A program made the translations under genes and the position numbers. Below the pieces are notes generated by a model. That model was not told the origin of the DNA, made no database searches, and worked only from the letters and a program-made list of their open reading frames with translations. Shown one piece after another: positions 12,133 through 23,650 of a DNA stretch of 64,000 bases. This stretch comes from Oegoconia quadripuncta (taxonomy: Eukaryota > Arthropoda > Insecta > Lepidoptera > Autostichidae), in the NCBI GenBank assembly GCA_949316235.1, contig OX438754.1, positions 8,231,501-8,295,500 on the forward strand, written 5' to 3'. Positions within the stretch are counted from its first letter, which is position 1. Each line of letters opens with the position of its first letter.

Positions 12133-12486
12133 AGAGGGTTTATACCATCCAGTGGTCGTAATCCATCATGAGATAAATTAAGATTTCTTTTTAAATATAG
12201 AATGAATCAAAAAAATCGCTCTGACCTGCATTCGAGCAGCCTAAAAGCTAATTATAAATAATACCTAAATAGTTTGATGGGGTTTATTTCCCAGAATTGA
12301 CGATAATAAAAAGTGACTGTTTTTATCAATAATTTGAAATTCTCTCAAGTAACCGTAATTATAGCTATTTAGGTATTATTTATAATCGGCTTTAAGATTT
12401 TTCGAGTGCAGGTCATATTAACGATGTATTTAAAAAGAGATATTAATTTATCCAATGAGGGCACCACCGACCGGATTAAGCCCTCT
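12133..12486. mobile_element. Complete MITE, about 354 bp, with 65-bp TIRs
   Basis: Starts AGAGGGTTTATACCATCCAG and ends with the imperfect inverse (GGATTAAGCCCTCT). The terminal arms continue to match for about 65 bp (for example TTTCTTTTTAAATA against TATTTAAAAAGAGA), with a further internal arm containing AAATAATACCTAAATAG. No coding capacity. A second copy begins at 23115. The superfamily is not identified. Confidence 0.7.
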
Positions 12487-12554
12487 TAATTTCTCCTTCC
12501 TTTACACGGACTAGTGAGACAGGGCATAGGTATGTCATCTCCAAAATAGTATGT

Positions 12555-12840
12555 ATGTCTTGTTGTTTGTTGAATGTTGATCTGAAAATGTTGTTAAACT
12601 ACAATAGTAGATAGGTTGGTAGCAATCTGGTACACTGTGTTGTTATTGTTAAATGTTAATCAGAAAACTTTGTTGAACTACTGTAGCAACCTAAATAACA
12701 ACACAGGGTACCTCTGGTAGGTACCCTGTGTTTGTTTTAACCCTTTGAATGTTGATCAGTAAATTTTGTTGAACTACAGTATCAGATAGGTTCCTACTCA
12801 CCTGGTACCCTATGTTATCGTTATTGAAAGTTGATTACTT
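12555..12840. repeat. Degenerate minisatellite, about 85-bp unit, 3+ copies
   Basis: The core TTTGTTGAACTACTGTAG and variants recur near 12585, 12670 and 12760, each after GAATGTTGATC-type and before TGGTACCCTGTG-type phrases. The second unit holds a perfect 12-bp hairpin, CACAGGGTACCT/AGGTACCCTGTG (12702-12730). Confidence 0.6.
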
Positions 12841-13016
12841 TTTTTTACTGTTGCTTTGTGTTTATTCATATTTCTGTTTCAGAAAGCAGACCAATTACTT
12901 TAGAAGACAGCATGGTCATTTTAGAAATATTGAACAGCAACAGACTTCTTAACTTCGTTCCAGTTTCAAGGGCAGGATAGCCAGTGAAATTTCATACATA
13001 GGCACTTATATTTCAT

Positions 13017-13135
13017 TCATCATCATATCAGCCACAGGGCGTCCTCTGCTGAACATAGGTCTCCCCTATACATTGGAAGCGGCCTGCATCTAGGACTTCG
13101 CTCGAGTTTGTGCCCCAACAAACATCAGCCCCGAC
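13017..13135 (-). repeat. RTE 3' tail
   Basis: CATCATCATATCAGCCACAG followed by GCTGAACATAGGTCTCCCC and GGAAGCGGCCTGCATC. This is the standard inverse end of the lepidopteran RTE element, 5'-truncated. Confidence 0.65.
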
Positions 13136-14183
13136 GCGCTATTAACCTTCACTCACTGCCACTATTTTTTATTATATGAATCTATTTCAAGATTACCTGG
13201 GGTTTCAAGTTCCAAAATCTCCACTGCAGATTGCGATGAAACACGGATCAACGTGACACTACCATAAAATGTAATGGCCAGAATGAACTATACCTATTAG
13301 CTCACCGGTAATACGTGTACTTACCCATCCAAAGTCTACTCTCGTTCAGAGGTGCATAAACACATGCTTATATAATTTAGATTTTATCAAAAAGAAAAAT
13401 GTACTGTTCAACATAAGTCAAAATTTGTTCATCACCGCTAAGCTGAACAACACATGTACTTCACAAAGATTCAAAGACAACATTCGTATGTGTCATGTGC
13501 ACGATTAATTAAGTAAATAAAATGTTTTTTATCTTCACAGGAAGTTAAGATAAAAAAAATAAGAAACACTTTCGTTGTCAATGTACCTTAGTTACAAACT
13601 ATATTCTGTTTATGTAATTTTATTTATATAATGCACATTTTGTTATCACAGAAGAATACTAGTATTAATAAATCGATCTTGAGATTGAGATCGCGTCTCA
13701 GTCTCAATACAATTTGTTTTTACTGTTCTAAATATGTAACAAGGTTTACTAATACGGTTTATTAATATTAATTAAGCTAGTTTAGGAGCTAGGAATGCAT
13801 CACTTTGCTTATTTACATATTATTGTATATTGTGTTTTAAATAAATAAAATTATGATTCTTGGTTATTTATTTAATTGTAGCCCTGTTCGTTCGTTCAAT
13901 ATCAAATGGATCCTATTGTAATCTACGTGATTATTATTGACTTTTCTTATATTTTCTCAACAAATTGGTTTACCGGTTCATACATAAACATGGTTAGAAT
14001 TTGTTAATCGAACCACTGAGAAACCACTCGTCCACTCATTCAGAATTCCTAACTTATTCGAGGAACTGGCTACTAACCACAACTTGCCCATGGTAACCCC
14101 AAGGGACTTTGCCTGGGTTTTGCCGCATTTTTAAAGAACTATTGTTTAAGAGAGCGACGAGTAGCGTATATGTGTAATAGCAT
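13136..14183. other. Noncoding, nothing supported
   Basis: AT-rich DNA. The short palindrome AGATTGAGATCGCGTCTCAG near 13682 is the only oddity. Confidence 0.4.
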
Positions 14184-14266
14184 AACAGCTAGAGCTGTTT
14201 ACATATAGCACCGCAGGAGCAAAGTATTTTTTAGAAAAAATACTTTGTTCCTGCGCTATATGTAAA
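14184..14266. repeat. Two adjacent hairpins, the second 69 nt and nearly perfect
   Basis: AACAGCT/AGCTGTT (14184-14199) is followed by a long stem: TTTACATATAG pairs with CTATATGTAAA, and CGCAGGAGCAAAGTATTTTT pairs with the 14233-14255 arm with one wobble. There is a 3-nt bulge and a 3-5 nt loop. It could be a miRNA-like precursor, but the minimal loop favours a fold-back mutation or a MITE relic. Confidence 0.6.
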
Positions 14267-14404
14267 TTTATCCAGAGACCCACCGAAAAAAGTCTGCGGT
14301 ATCCCCAGTGAAGTTATCTTAGCTCCAGCAACAGACGCAAACTTCGACAACAATCCTATTGACACTGCTACTCAGACATCATAGACAATATAAATATATA
14401 TAAA

Positions 14405-14720
14405 TGCCCTTTCATCACCGTTCTCACTGTTGGGCACAGCCTCCTCTCACTGGGAGAAGGTATGGCCCATAATCCAACACGGGCCCAGTGCGGATTGGTG
14501 AATCTGTGTCAGACAAGTGGCCACCTGACAGTCAGTGTTTTAAGCCAACGACTTGGCTTAACGACTGCCTTTAATTGAAAACAACTGGGACCGGGGAACA
14601 CAACTATTGCTGTGCTGTCCGAAGCACAGAAACACTTGTATTAAAATGCTACTAGAGGTCATCCATCCACAGTTTGACCGCGCTAGATATTACTTAACTT
14701 CGCTAATCGTAGACGAATAA
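14405..14720 (-). repeat. tRNA-derived SINE tail and related dispersed repeat
   Basis: On the minus strand it contains CCGCACTGGGCCCGTGTTGG and a GGCCATACCTTCTC phrase, matching the tail of the SINE at 23334-23642. The adjoining 14590-14720 portion (CATCCATCCACAGTTTGACC) is another common lepidopteran repeat. Confidence 0.5.
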
Positions 14721-16796
14721 CAAATGCGAATGCACCACGAGTGCTTCCATCCATCTACCACACCGAGAACTAAACATGTAGCCTCTGGGAATCGAAGCAG
14801 CCTATTACCAGTCATAGTCCTTTATAGTGATCTTAACCAACTTCAGTAGAATTTATTTATCGTAAAATACGGTTTTGTCAGAACAGATACTGTAGGTTGC
14901 CAATATGAGTTTATTACCTAAGCTAATCTCTATGACGTCAACATGATTAGATTCGACTTTGTAAGTTCTCATATTAAACTGAATGTATAATCGTACATTA
15001 TATATCTGCCAGAAAGGACTGTAAGTATAATGTTTAAAAAATAATAGACATAGACAAAGTAGAGTTTTAACAAAGCAGCACACACTGTCTATGACTGATT
15101 TTCATAATTTTTGTACCGCCTCGCTACTCGATACTAGATGGCGCAGGTAGAGTCGGTGGTTTATAAATAGCAGTCTGTATTGCAATCTCTGAGTAAGTAA
15201 GCAGTCGCTTGAATTTCTTCAATAGATGTCGTGACGTGACGATGAGTGTATGTAGGTAGGTAGCCAGGTGTCGTATTTATTGAGAAATCTAAGCAGCGAT
15301 TATTCGCGGATTGTTGGGGGAATGATAGACCTATATATACAGGCAAGTACTCTACACTGCAAAATCATGAATCAGAACGATAACCTTCATTTGTGGTAGA
15401 AATAAAGTAGAATAGTCATTTCCAATATATTTTACTCTGCTACTGTGTAAGAAATGACATACATTACTCATAAGCACGAACAGTGTTTACGATCAAATCT
15501 TTGAACCCCGCCGAACTTACGGAAATCAAGTGATGTCCGATAAAATGTATTACCCATTGTCCGGACGACTTTGTCAATACAGCGACCACTATCGCCCATC
15601 GCCAATATACGTGGACCATTTAAAAAGACCTACCCTCCCTCCTAACCTCTGAATTTCTACAAGAGCACTATGAACAATTGTAGAGGTCAGCTTTAAATTG
15701 GTGGTGTTACTCTTTCGATCACATTTGGTCTTATAAAATAAATCACCTAGCTCACTACACGGACCGCCCATTCTGAGGTACCTTATCGAATATTGATTAA
15801 TAGCTTGACAGAGTTATATTGTAATACTTACCTAAAACTGTCTCTAATCTGAACCTTCACTTATATCGAAATATAACGAATGGAAACGGTGGATGCTATA
15901 GTATTACTATATACTATTCAAAATAAATAGAGAGTAAACTTTAATGTCGATAGTTTTCGAAATTAAACTGCCTTGCCATGTGTTTTTGTTATACTCGTAT
16001 TTTGTATTATCAAGTCCTATTGTAGGTGAATGTGTTGTATAAGTATACTTTCAGTTCAACATCTTCACAAAACGCAGACTTCACTGGGCCATAGTATCGA
16101 AATCCTCCATTCCTTTGGCCACCTTGTATGACACCCACGGAAGAAAATGTGTTGGTTCTATTCTACTCTGCCTCAAAGCACACTGAAAAAACTTCCTAAA
16201 AATACTAATAAATACTAACAAGTGACAACTTTCATAAAGTCAAGTTGAATATAGACAAGGCGTTGTCAAAGTGGATAAACAACTTGTTTATTAAACGAAT
16301 AGGATAAATTTAAATATTGAGTTTAAATTATCAGCTCTATACACCGCTTCGCGACACTAAGGAAGTGTCTCTACGGTAGCCGATCGGCAGTCGTCAGCGC
16401 TGATAACGGATTATTAATGAGACCTCTAACGATTCCCGTTTTCGTCAACATCTAGGTGCACAACTAGTGATGGGTTGCCGAATATTTCCGAGAAGTTCCG
16501 TTTCGGAATAACATTTCACGATTATTTTAGTAGGTATCTTATTACATAGTTTTTAGGACTACGAATCAAAGGGTGCCAAAGGAACATGACGTATCTGTCA
16601 CTGGGGTTTACAGCTCCAGGCTTCAGGTGTAATTAGTAATCAATGAAATTTTTACAGAATGCCTGTTACCAGAATTTTCCGAAAACGTAAAAACGAGTTG
16701 TTCAGATATTTAAAATGCCTACTTAAGTATTTAAAAACCCGACAGGATATTTTGTATTTTGTGAATGCCATGGTGGATTTCTTACCATAAAATGTA
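14721..16796. other. Noncoding, nothing supported
   Basis: Unique AT-rich DNA. TGACGTCA at 14933-14940. A fragment at 16110-16160 (TGACACCCACGGAAGAAAAT) is LINE-derived. The short ORFs show no known domain. Confidence 0.4.
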
Positions 16797-17320
16797 TTTT
16801 TTTTTTTTTATATGAGAGGGCGGCAAACGAGCATGCGGGTCACCTGATGGAAAGCAATCACCGCCGCCCATGGACACCCGCAACACCAAAAGGGTCACAG
16901 ATGCGTTGCCGGCCTTTGAGGAAGGTGTAGGCTCGTTTCTTGAAGGTCCCAATGTCGTACTCGTTCGGGAATACCGCTGCCGGAAGTCCGTTCCACAGGG
17001 TGGTCGTACGTAGTAAGAAGTTTCTTGAGAAACGTACAGTGGTAGACTTCCACTCATCCAGGTGATGTGGATGGAAATTTAATTTTCGGCGAGAAGTGTA
17101 TCGGTTAAATTGAGCAGCGGGTATTAGCTCGAACAGTTCTTCAGAACACTCCCCATGAAATATGCGATAGAGAATGCAGAGGGACGCGACGTCTCTTCGC
17201 AACGCCAAGGGATCCAGTCGGTCAGTGAGACTCTCTTGGCCGACAATTCGGACTGCGCGACGTTGAACGCCGTCAAAAGGAAGAAGCTGGTACTGAGGTA
17301 TCCGGGAACCAAGTCTTTAT
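16797..17320 (-). pseudogene. LINE reverse-transcriptase C-terminal fragment (jockey/CR1-like)
   Basis: An open minus-strand frame from about 17315 to a stop at 16858 encodes the C-terminal domain of a non-LTR retrotransposon polyprotein. Seen: [13 protein letters not shown], then [20 protein letters not shown], then [15 protein letters not shown] and [16 protein letters not shown]. This VQRRA...RRDVASL...LWN.LPAAVFP...FKKR order is characteristic. The frame runs open upstream of the first ATG, as expected for a 5'-truncated copy. It ends in a short 3' UTR and a T-run (poly-A on the minus strand) at 16797-16810. No catalytic reverse-transcriptase motifs remain. It retains an intact frame over about 150 codons, so it is probably younger than its neighbours. 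Confidence 0.8.
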
Positions 17321-17629
17321 TGGCATCTTTAATTAAGCATATTCATTTCATTTCGTACCTACATATAATTATAAATGAAACTTGGCAGAGAGTAAAAATT
17401 GTTTTTTTATGAATTTCATTTTCCGTATATATATTTAGCGAGCAAAATGGAAAAATCATAACATTTTCTATCAAACAAGGCTCACCTCAATGACACCAAT
17501 ATCTGTCTGTAGGATTTGTTTAACAACAACCACATACATGGCCATCGAACATATTTTTTTAATTTATTGGTCATTGAGACCACATTTGCAGCTACATAAT
17601 AAGTAAAAAAGGCTCAATGATATCTTTGC

Positions 17630-17705
17630 CCTTTCATCATTGTATCAACCATAGGACGTCCACTGCTGATCATAGGCCTCCCCCATAAATTTCCAGAGCG
17701 ACTTA
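17630..17705 (-). repeat. RTE 3' tail
   Basis: CATAGGACGTCCACTGCTGA and CATAGGCCTCCCCCAT, a minus-strand RTE end truncated after about 75 bp. Confidence 0.6.
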
Positions 17706-18299
17706 TCCCTTTAGTACGACTTTTTTGTATTTATTTTTAGTTAAAATTTTTGTACACTTAACATGTATTTTTATTAAAAATAAAGTTGTTAGTAATGTAA
17801 CGTATCTACTAAAATATCCGTTGTGTCGGCACATCACTAGGTACAGCTACAGTATCCACTTTTAAATATCGATTAAGTGACTAGGACGATACAAATAGAT
17901 TTATAATAGTAAATTATAAAACAATGGGAAATACATTATAGCAAAAGTACTCGCTTAAAAAATTTATTATTTTGATAGTAACTACAAGAAAATTGTTAGT
18001 AGTTTATATAGTAGTAGAGAACACGCAATATACTAAAGGTAATAAATACCTTTCCCAGAGCATGTTTTCTTTCGCTAATTCATAATGATTTCCAGAAAAT
18101 GTGATCCGCTCCTAAGTCTAGCCAAAAAACCAACCTCTCTCCTAAAATCAAAAATAAATCTTCGGTCTCTCAGTCAGGATATACGAGTATGTTATTTCTA
18201 TGAAGAAATGAAATGTATTGTAGGTACGTAATATAGAGAGGTTAATCTACAAATACGAGTACAATAAACAATATTATTTATAGATATACTTAGAGGTAT

Positions 18300-18930
18300 A
18301 TTTATTATAAACGTTGTTTTGCCAAATATTAAAAAAACTTTTGGAAAAACAACTTTTCGCAATTTTACAGTTAGCAATACTATTTTCGGCAATTTATTGT
18401 TTAACAAATAATTACATGGCAATGTTAGATTTTACCAAGTATTATGTAGTCAAATATGGTATGGCATAATATTCTCTTCCCAAAACATTGCATTAAGATC
18501 CAATTTTGAAAATATACTGCTGCATGGATGTTTGTTTCACCTTGGACAAATAATTTACAGGTAAGAACTTCTATATAATAATTATATTGTTATTATACAA
18601 ATCAGCAAGCTCGCGCTCTGTTGGGGTCACAGTTCTAACCTAACCCACTTTTCTAATAGTTTTAATCTAGCCTACGTAACCCATATGAAATTAATTTGAA
18701 CGAACTTATTTTTGTCAAATAGTTTTTTACAAAATAAAGCATTTGCTTAATGTATATTTGACTTAATAAAACTTGAGCAAGTAAAAAGTTGCTAAATTAA
18801 TATTTGACCAAGTGATTAAAATGCGAAATATAAATTTGCTAAAGATTCTTTTGGGAAATGAAACTAGTGTGATAAGTTTTTTGGAAAGTAAAATTTGGCG
18901 AAAAATATTTTGCCAAACGGAAGGATACCA
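18300..18930. repeat. AT-rich segment bounded by imperfect inverse TTTTGCCAAA motifs
   Basis: TTTTGCCAAATATT at 18318 and ATATTTTGCCAAACGG at 18906 bound a segment that also repeats the theme (TTGGCGAAAAAT, TTTTGGAAAAAC). It may be an old non-autonomous transposon; the ends and target duplication could not be fixed. Confidence 0.3.
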
Positions 18931-19212
18931 TATTTATAGCTATGAACAGTGAAATTTCAAAAACTCCACAGAACCCTCTCTAAAGCAATCGATCTCACTG
19001 TCAAGTCGAATTTCCTACTCACTTTGGAATCAACGTTTTACTTAAAAGTTTCTTATGAAAGTGCTTTGTTGAGAACCCAAAACGATATTGGGCAAAGATT
19101 ATAAAATAGAATTGCAAGACAGAAGTATAATAAAGATTTGAATGTTTTTTTACTTATAGTTTACGAATCCCGCCAGTCACATATCAATCTAATCCCGGCG
19201 CGAACGTTTTTG

Positions 19213-19299
19213 GAAAAAAAACTACCTATGCCAATGACTTTTATTTCACTTACCCAATATGCCCTATTTTTTGCCTTGCGATAAAAAAACTCATCCGGT
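19213..19299 (-). repeat. 86-bp dispersed repeat, copy 1
   Basis: The inverse of a unit reading CCGGATGAGTTTTTTTACCG, then GGGCATATTAGGTAAGTGAA, then a CATAGGTAG end. Other copies: 21484-21620 (fold-back), 46763-46850, and partial at 51536-51600. No family recognised. Confidence 0.6.
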
Positions 19300-19817
19300 A
19301 TGTGTGTCAAAATAAAGAATACGTCAAACTTAATTAAAGATATGTTTTCAATATGACATATTATATTGAGACAGAAAGCATCATTCTAAACGTGAATGCA
19401 ATGGATAAGTTGTAAAGCTATCAATTTTTTTCTATATTGGGTTACTTTTAATTAGTCGTTGATACTACATATATATGTAGTATCTATGAAAGTAATAAAT
19501 TTACTCGAAATTATCGTATACCATTCGAAAGGGCACAAATTGGAGATGTTTTTGTCATCCGGTATGTGTGTCAAAATAAAGAATACGTCAAACTTAATTA
19601 AAGATATGTTTTCAATATGACATATGATATTGAGACAGAAAGCATCATTCTAAACGTGAATGCAATGGATAAGTTGTAAAGCTATCAATTTTTTTCTATA
19701 TTGGGTTACTTTTAATTAGTCGTTGATACTACATATATATGTAGTATCTATGAAAGTAATAAATTTACTCGAAATTATCGTATACCATTCGAAAGGGCAC
19801 AAATTGGAGATGTTTTT
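19291..19817. repeat. Near-perfect 264-bp tandem duplication
   Basis: Copy 1 is 19291-19554 and copy 2 is 19555-19817/8. By eye they differ at one position (TTATATTGAG against TGATATTGAG). Each contains the palindrome GATACTACATATATATGTAGTATC-like hairpin core. The identity implies a very recent duplication, or an assembly artefact. Confidence 0.85.
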
Positions 19818-20254
19818 AGAGAAATAGGAGATCTTGAATATTTTTAGTTTTTTTTGTAAAGCCACTTAAAGATCAAAAATTTTGTTTATGTGAATCCTTC
19901 TTGTGACTTTGATGGCTCATAATTATTTTTCTGTGGATTATCTACACAAAATAATAATTGCTACGACAGTAAGGATTGAAACACCACGCCAATCTGGCTT
20001 ATCTACCCATAACTTTTTGATTTATTTTAGTTTAAGCGATTAATTTCGGTCATTTTTCGAAAATCAACAAAAAAATTTTTTTTTGGAACTTAGGGGCCAA
20101 GTCCAGAAAATTTGGGCCAGGTCAGCAGCAAATTACCCCCTTTGCTGCTGACTTCGGTTGGACAACCGTCCGCCTAACATCCGGTATAATGTATGTAGGT
20201 ATGCATGTATTCATGATTACAAACAACTTACTCCAAGTACATACATATCGACGA

Positions 20255-20510
20255 TCGATGTAGTGGATAGTGACCCTGTCAGCGAAACCAACGGTTGCGG
20301 GTTCGATTCTCGCGACGGGTAAATGTTTGTGTGATGAATACGAACATTTATTCCCGAGTTTTGGATATTTTATATAAATATTTTTGTATGTTTATCCGTT
20401 ATCTAGTATCCATAGCGCAAGCTTTGCTTAGTTTGGGACTAGATGATTGGTGTAAGTGTCTGAAATATTATTATTTATTTATTTACATAGGTACGCTTTG
20501 ATATCACTGA
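20255..20510 (+). repeat. tRNA-derived SINE, family 1
   Basis: The head contains TAGTGGATAGTGACC and a Pol III B-box, GGTTCGATTCT (20298-20308). It is followed by GATGAATACGAACATTTATTC and a body ending in a GTATCCATAGCGCAAGCTT-like tail. Partial inverse copy at 29720-29870; relatives at 22780 and 63070. Confidence 0.7.
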
Positions 20511-21054
20511 CTAATTAAAGTTAACCATAAATGTTACGATCAGTTATAACACCACAAAGCTTTTATTAAAAAAATATATGTATTTATTTAGAACTTTGAA
20601 TTTAGAACGTAACCTTTCGTAAATAATTTAGCAAAAATTTCATAAATACGTAATTTATTTAATGTAAGTACCTATAGTAATAAAGCACTGAACAGAGATT
20701 ACAAAAATAATTCTCAAAATGAATTCACTCAAATTCTACTCCGATAACTCGAGATGCGGGTGAAAATTTGCAACACTTAAATTCGTCTGATTGATGTTGT
20801 TCATTTATCACTCCCCTCGTTTATGCTGCGTCTCCCGATCGGTTGGTATAAAACTTTTAAAATGGGTCACAAGGTTTCGACTTGATTACTTGAAGCCATT
20901 CATTGTTCGCCTAATTAAAATTTTTGAAAATCGATAACGGGAAGGATATGACTTAGATACTTTTATTTTATTGAGATCGCGTGCTTCATCTTCGGCCACA
21001 TCGTCATTTCCCATCAGGTGAGATTGTGCTCAAACACGTATCCAGTTAATCATA

Positions 21055-21205
21055 AAATAATAATAATAATAATTTATTGCACACGAGTACACATAAAAAA
21101 GAAAAACAGGTACAGGATGTACAAAAGGTTATCTTATCTCTAAAAAAAAAGATTTCTTCCAGAAAGACCTTGCGAAGGTGAAGGAGGACAGATACGATAA
21201 GATAT
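21055..21205 (-). repeat. LINE 3' UTR fragment
   Basis: AATAATAATTTATTGCACAC is an inverse poly(A)-signal tail (GTGCAATAAATT); it is followed by the inverse of the CTGGAAGA...GATAAG phrase seen in plus orientation at 32975 and 56550. Confidence 0.55.
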
Positions 21206-21483
21206 GTGCACAGAGATAAAACATAATTAAATTAAAATGAAAAGACTATAATAGCAATACTTAAAATATACCTATTAAAATAAATATCTATATCATATTA
21301 AGTAAAATACGTACGTGCATTTTAATTATAAAATAAATGAGGTATATGTGTATATATTAAACAAATATTAAGTATATATATATAATTCATATCTTATATA
21401 CATGCACTAAATAACTGAATAAAAAGTATTTCACATTTTCTTTGTTTTATTTGAATTTTACACCTTTTTAATGTTGATTTATA

Positions 21484-21620
21484 TCGGATGAGTTTGTTTA
21501 CCGTCAGGAAAAAATAGGGCATATTAGGTACCCAAGTGAAAAGAAACTACCAATGCCAATAACTTCTATTTCACTTACCTAATATGCCCTATGTTTTTCC
21601 TTACGGTAAAAAAACTCATG
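21484..21620. repeat. 86-bp repeat, copy 2, as a fold-back pair
   Basis: Two arms of about 55 bp (21484-21540 and 21562-21619) share CGGATGAGTTT, TTACCGT, AGGAAAAA, TAGGGCATATTAGGTA and AGTGAAA in inverse orientation around a short centre (CAATGCCAATAACT). Confidence 0.65.
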
Positions 21621-22264
21621 TTTGCCTAGTTTGTTAACAAATCTAGAAAGACTACGAGATCTAGAAATCTACTTTTTCCATTGCCAGGGCCCGACTCCTG
21701 TATATGTCGGCCACCAAGCATCTATCCCACTGCGGCGTGAATCATAAAAGAGCCAGTGATATTACAGGCTTAACAGGCTGTCCATGTTTGTTGATAACAT
21801 AATATTGACATTTTGTAGACACTTAGGTACTTGAATCGAAATTCGAATTTAAATGTCCGCCTGGCTAGCTGCCACCATCTTATTAAATCTGCCGCCAAAC
21901 AGCAATGTTAATAGCATTGCTGTGTTTCGGTTGTCAGAGATAAGATAGCCAGTTCCACAAATAAGATCGGGTTTCTGAGTCAGTATATGCTTCCACCTTC
22001 GGCCTCATCTTCACTTAACATCAGGTGTGATTGAGTTGACCTCAATCACACTATAACATAATTTACAAGTTCATATAGTTCAGCGAATCGGCCAATCCGT
22101 GTAATAACTTCCTATGACCTTTGTCATACTTCTTTAAGTAGAGTTATTTAGGTCATTTAGCTCCACATCAGATTTCATACTTTGTGTAAGACCATTTTCG
22201 AGGCTTGGCTACTGATTTTTATATTAAATATTTTTGATTCAATACATATTTACAAAGAAACAGA
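21621..22264. other. Noncoding with a LINE-tail scrap near 21985-22040
   Basis: TGCTTCCACCTTCGGCCTCA resembles 20990 and 6525. The phrase GCCGCCAAACAGCAATGTTA and nearby GC-richer bases are unassigned. No gene. Confidence 0.35.
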
Positions 22265-22339
22265 AGTAGCAAACGTAAAACTTTACGTTTGCTACTTGTG
22301 TATGATTTATTGTGAATTACAACTGTAATTCACAATAAA
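22265..22339. repeat. Two adjacent near-perfect palindromes
   Basis: 22265-22296: AGTAGCAAACGTAAA and its exact inverse around a 2-nt centre (AC). 22306-22339: TTTATTGTGAATTACA and its exact inverse, again around AC. They are separated by 9 bases. This looks like fold-back template switching more than a known element. Confidence 0.75.
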
Positions 22340-22367
22340 TCCATATTCATTTTGTAATAAAATAAGA

Positions 22368-22752
22368 ATGACTCATTGCTACCATATTTGCGGTCAAACT
22401 TTTTATGGATATACCTACTTCAAATGGATCGAAAACAAATACAATTTGACTGGGCTGAAATCAAATTACAAAGTTACCAAAACGTTACGTATATCATGTT
22501 ATACAGGATGTGTTAAAAATTGGATCTCAAATGTTTTTACATGGGCATGAGCATTATCGTTCTTTGGTTTTAAAAATGGTTCATGTAGATAGAGGTCAAG
22601 TTTTCAGCACTGAGGTCGCCGGCCCGAGAATAATATTAAAAGATTTTTTAAATAAATATTCACCTTTGTTACCACAAAAGCACTATTTACATCAGTATCT
22701 AAGGGTAAGACAAATAGTGTCCCAACAAAAACCCTACAGTGTCAAAAATTAA
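22368..22752 (+). other. Unassigned segment with two short overlapping ORFs
   Basis: Two overlapping plus-strand ORFs of 60 and 80 codons (22368-22550, 22510-22752) lie between the palindromes and a SINE. No domain recognised; they may be a decayed mobile-element frame. Not treated as a gene. Confidence 0.2.
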
Positions 22753-22779
22753 CACTTAATCCTCATAGATTGTTGTACA

Positions 22780-23035
22780 CTGTTTGGTATAGTGGTTAAA
22801 AATTCTGACTGCTATACCGAAGGGTCGCGGGTTCGAATCCCGCTAGGGACATATGTTTGTATGATGAATACAGACATGTGTTCCCGAGTTATGGATGTTT
22901 TTCATTTATTTATGTATTTATTTACAAAAAACATGTATTTGTGTAGTTTATCAACCATCTGGTATCCATAATGCAAGCCTAGTTGCTTAGCATGGAACTA
23001 GATGGCGATGTGTGTATGTGCAAAAAAAGAAGAAT
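22780..23035 (+). repeat. tRNA-derived SINE, family 1, long subtype
   Basis: The tRNA-like head TGGTATAGTGGTTA (A-box) and GGTTCGAATCC (B-box, 22830-22840) resemble tRNA-Asp-type sequence. The body contains GATGAATACAGACATGTGTT and ends in an A-rich tail. A close copy sits at 63070-63310. Confidence 0.75.
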
Positions 23036-23333
23036 AAAGATAGTATCAGAGGTTAAAAGTCATGAAAATCATAGTTTATTTTTATTTTTTTCCGTCCGAC
23101 ATGGTATCTACCTAAGAGGGTTTATTCCGTCCAGTGGCGCCCTCATTGTATAAAAAGATTTCTTTTTAAATACAGAATAAATTAAAAAATTAGCTCTGAC
23201 CTGCACTCCCAGAAGAATACCGAAATTGCGGTGATGGGGGTAATTTTCCAGAATTTACAATTATAAATAAATTGGACGTCTTTATCAATAATTTGAAATT
23301 CTCGAAAATTACCGTAATTAAAGCTATGTATTA

Positions 23334-23642
23334 TTTGAGCGTCGGTGGCTCACTGGATTAGACACAGTCTCCCACTTTGGGAGGTCCAGGTTCGATCCCC
23401 AGGCAGGTTATGTACCAAAGAGTTTTTATGTGCATTTATCCGACTGCTCTTAAACGGCGAAGGAAAACATCGTGAGGAAACCTACATACCTGAGAGATTA
23501 AAAAAAAAATCGAAGGTATATGCAGTCCTCAACCCGCACTGGGCCAATGTGGCGGACTATGGCCCATACTCCTTCAATATGAGGGAAGGTATATAGACCT
23601 AAGGATATATCCCTGCATTGGGATGTTTACGGACTGATGATG
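23334..23642 (+). repeat. tRNA-derived SINE, family 2, with 8-bp target duplication
   Basis: The head is GTGGCTCACTGGATTAGACA; the B-box GGTTCGATCCC is at 23389-23399; the body has AACATCGTGAGGAAACCTAC, and the tail CCGCACTGGGCCAATGTGGC. ATGTATTA flanks it on both sides (23326-23333 and 23643-23650), consistent with retrotransposition into the MITE. Confidence 0.75.
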
Positions 23643-23650
23643 TGATGTAT

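Noticed and set aside
17155..17412. 85-codon plus-strand ORF
   Set aside because: Antisense shadow of the LINE reverse-transcriptase fragment at 16797-17320.
22780..22860. Possible true tRNA gene (A- and B-box present)
   Set aside because: No cloverleaf acceptor or anticodon stem can be completed, and the same head plus body recurs at 63070. It is a SINE.
23341..23400. Possible tRNA gene (A- and B-box present)
   Set aside because: Part of a SINE flanked by an ATGTATTA target duplication.
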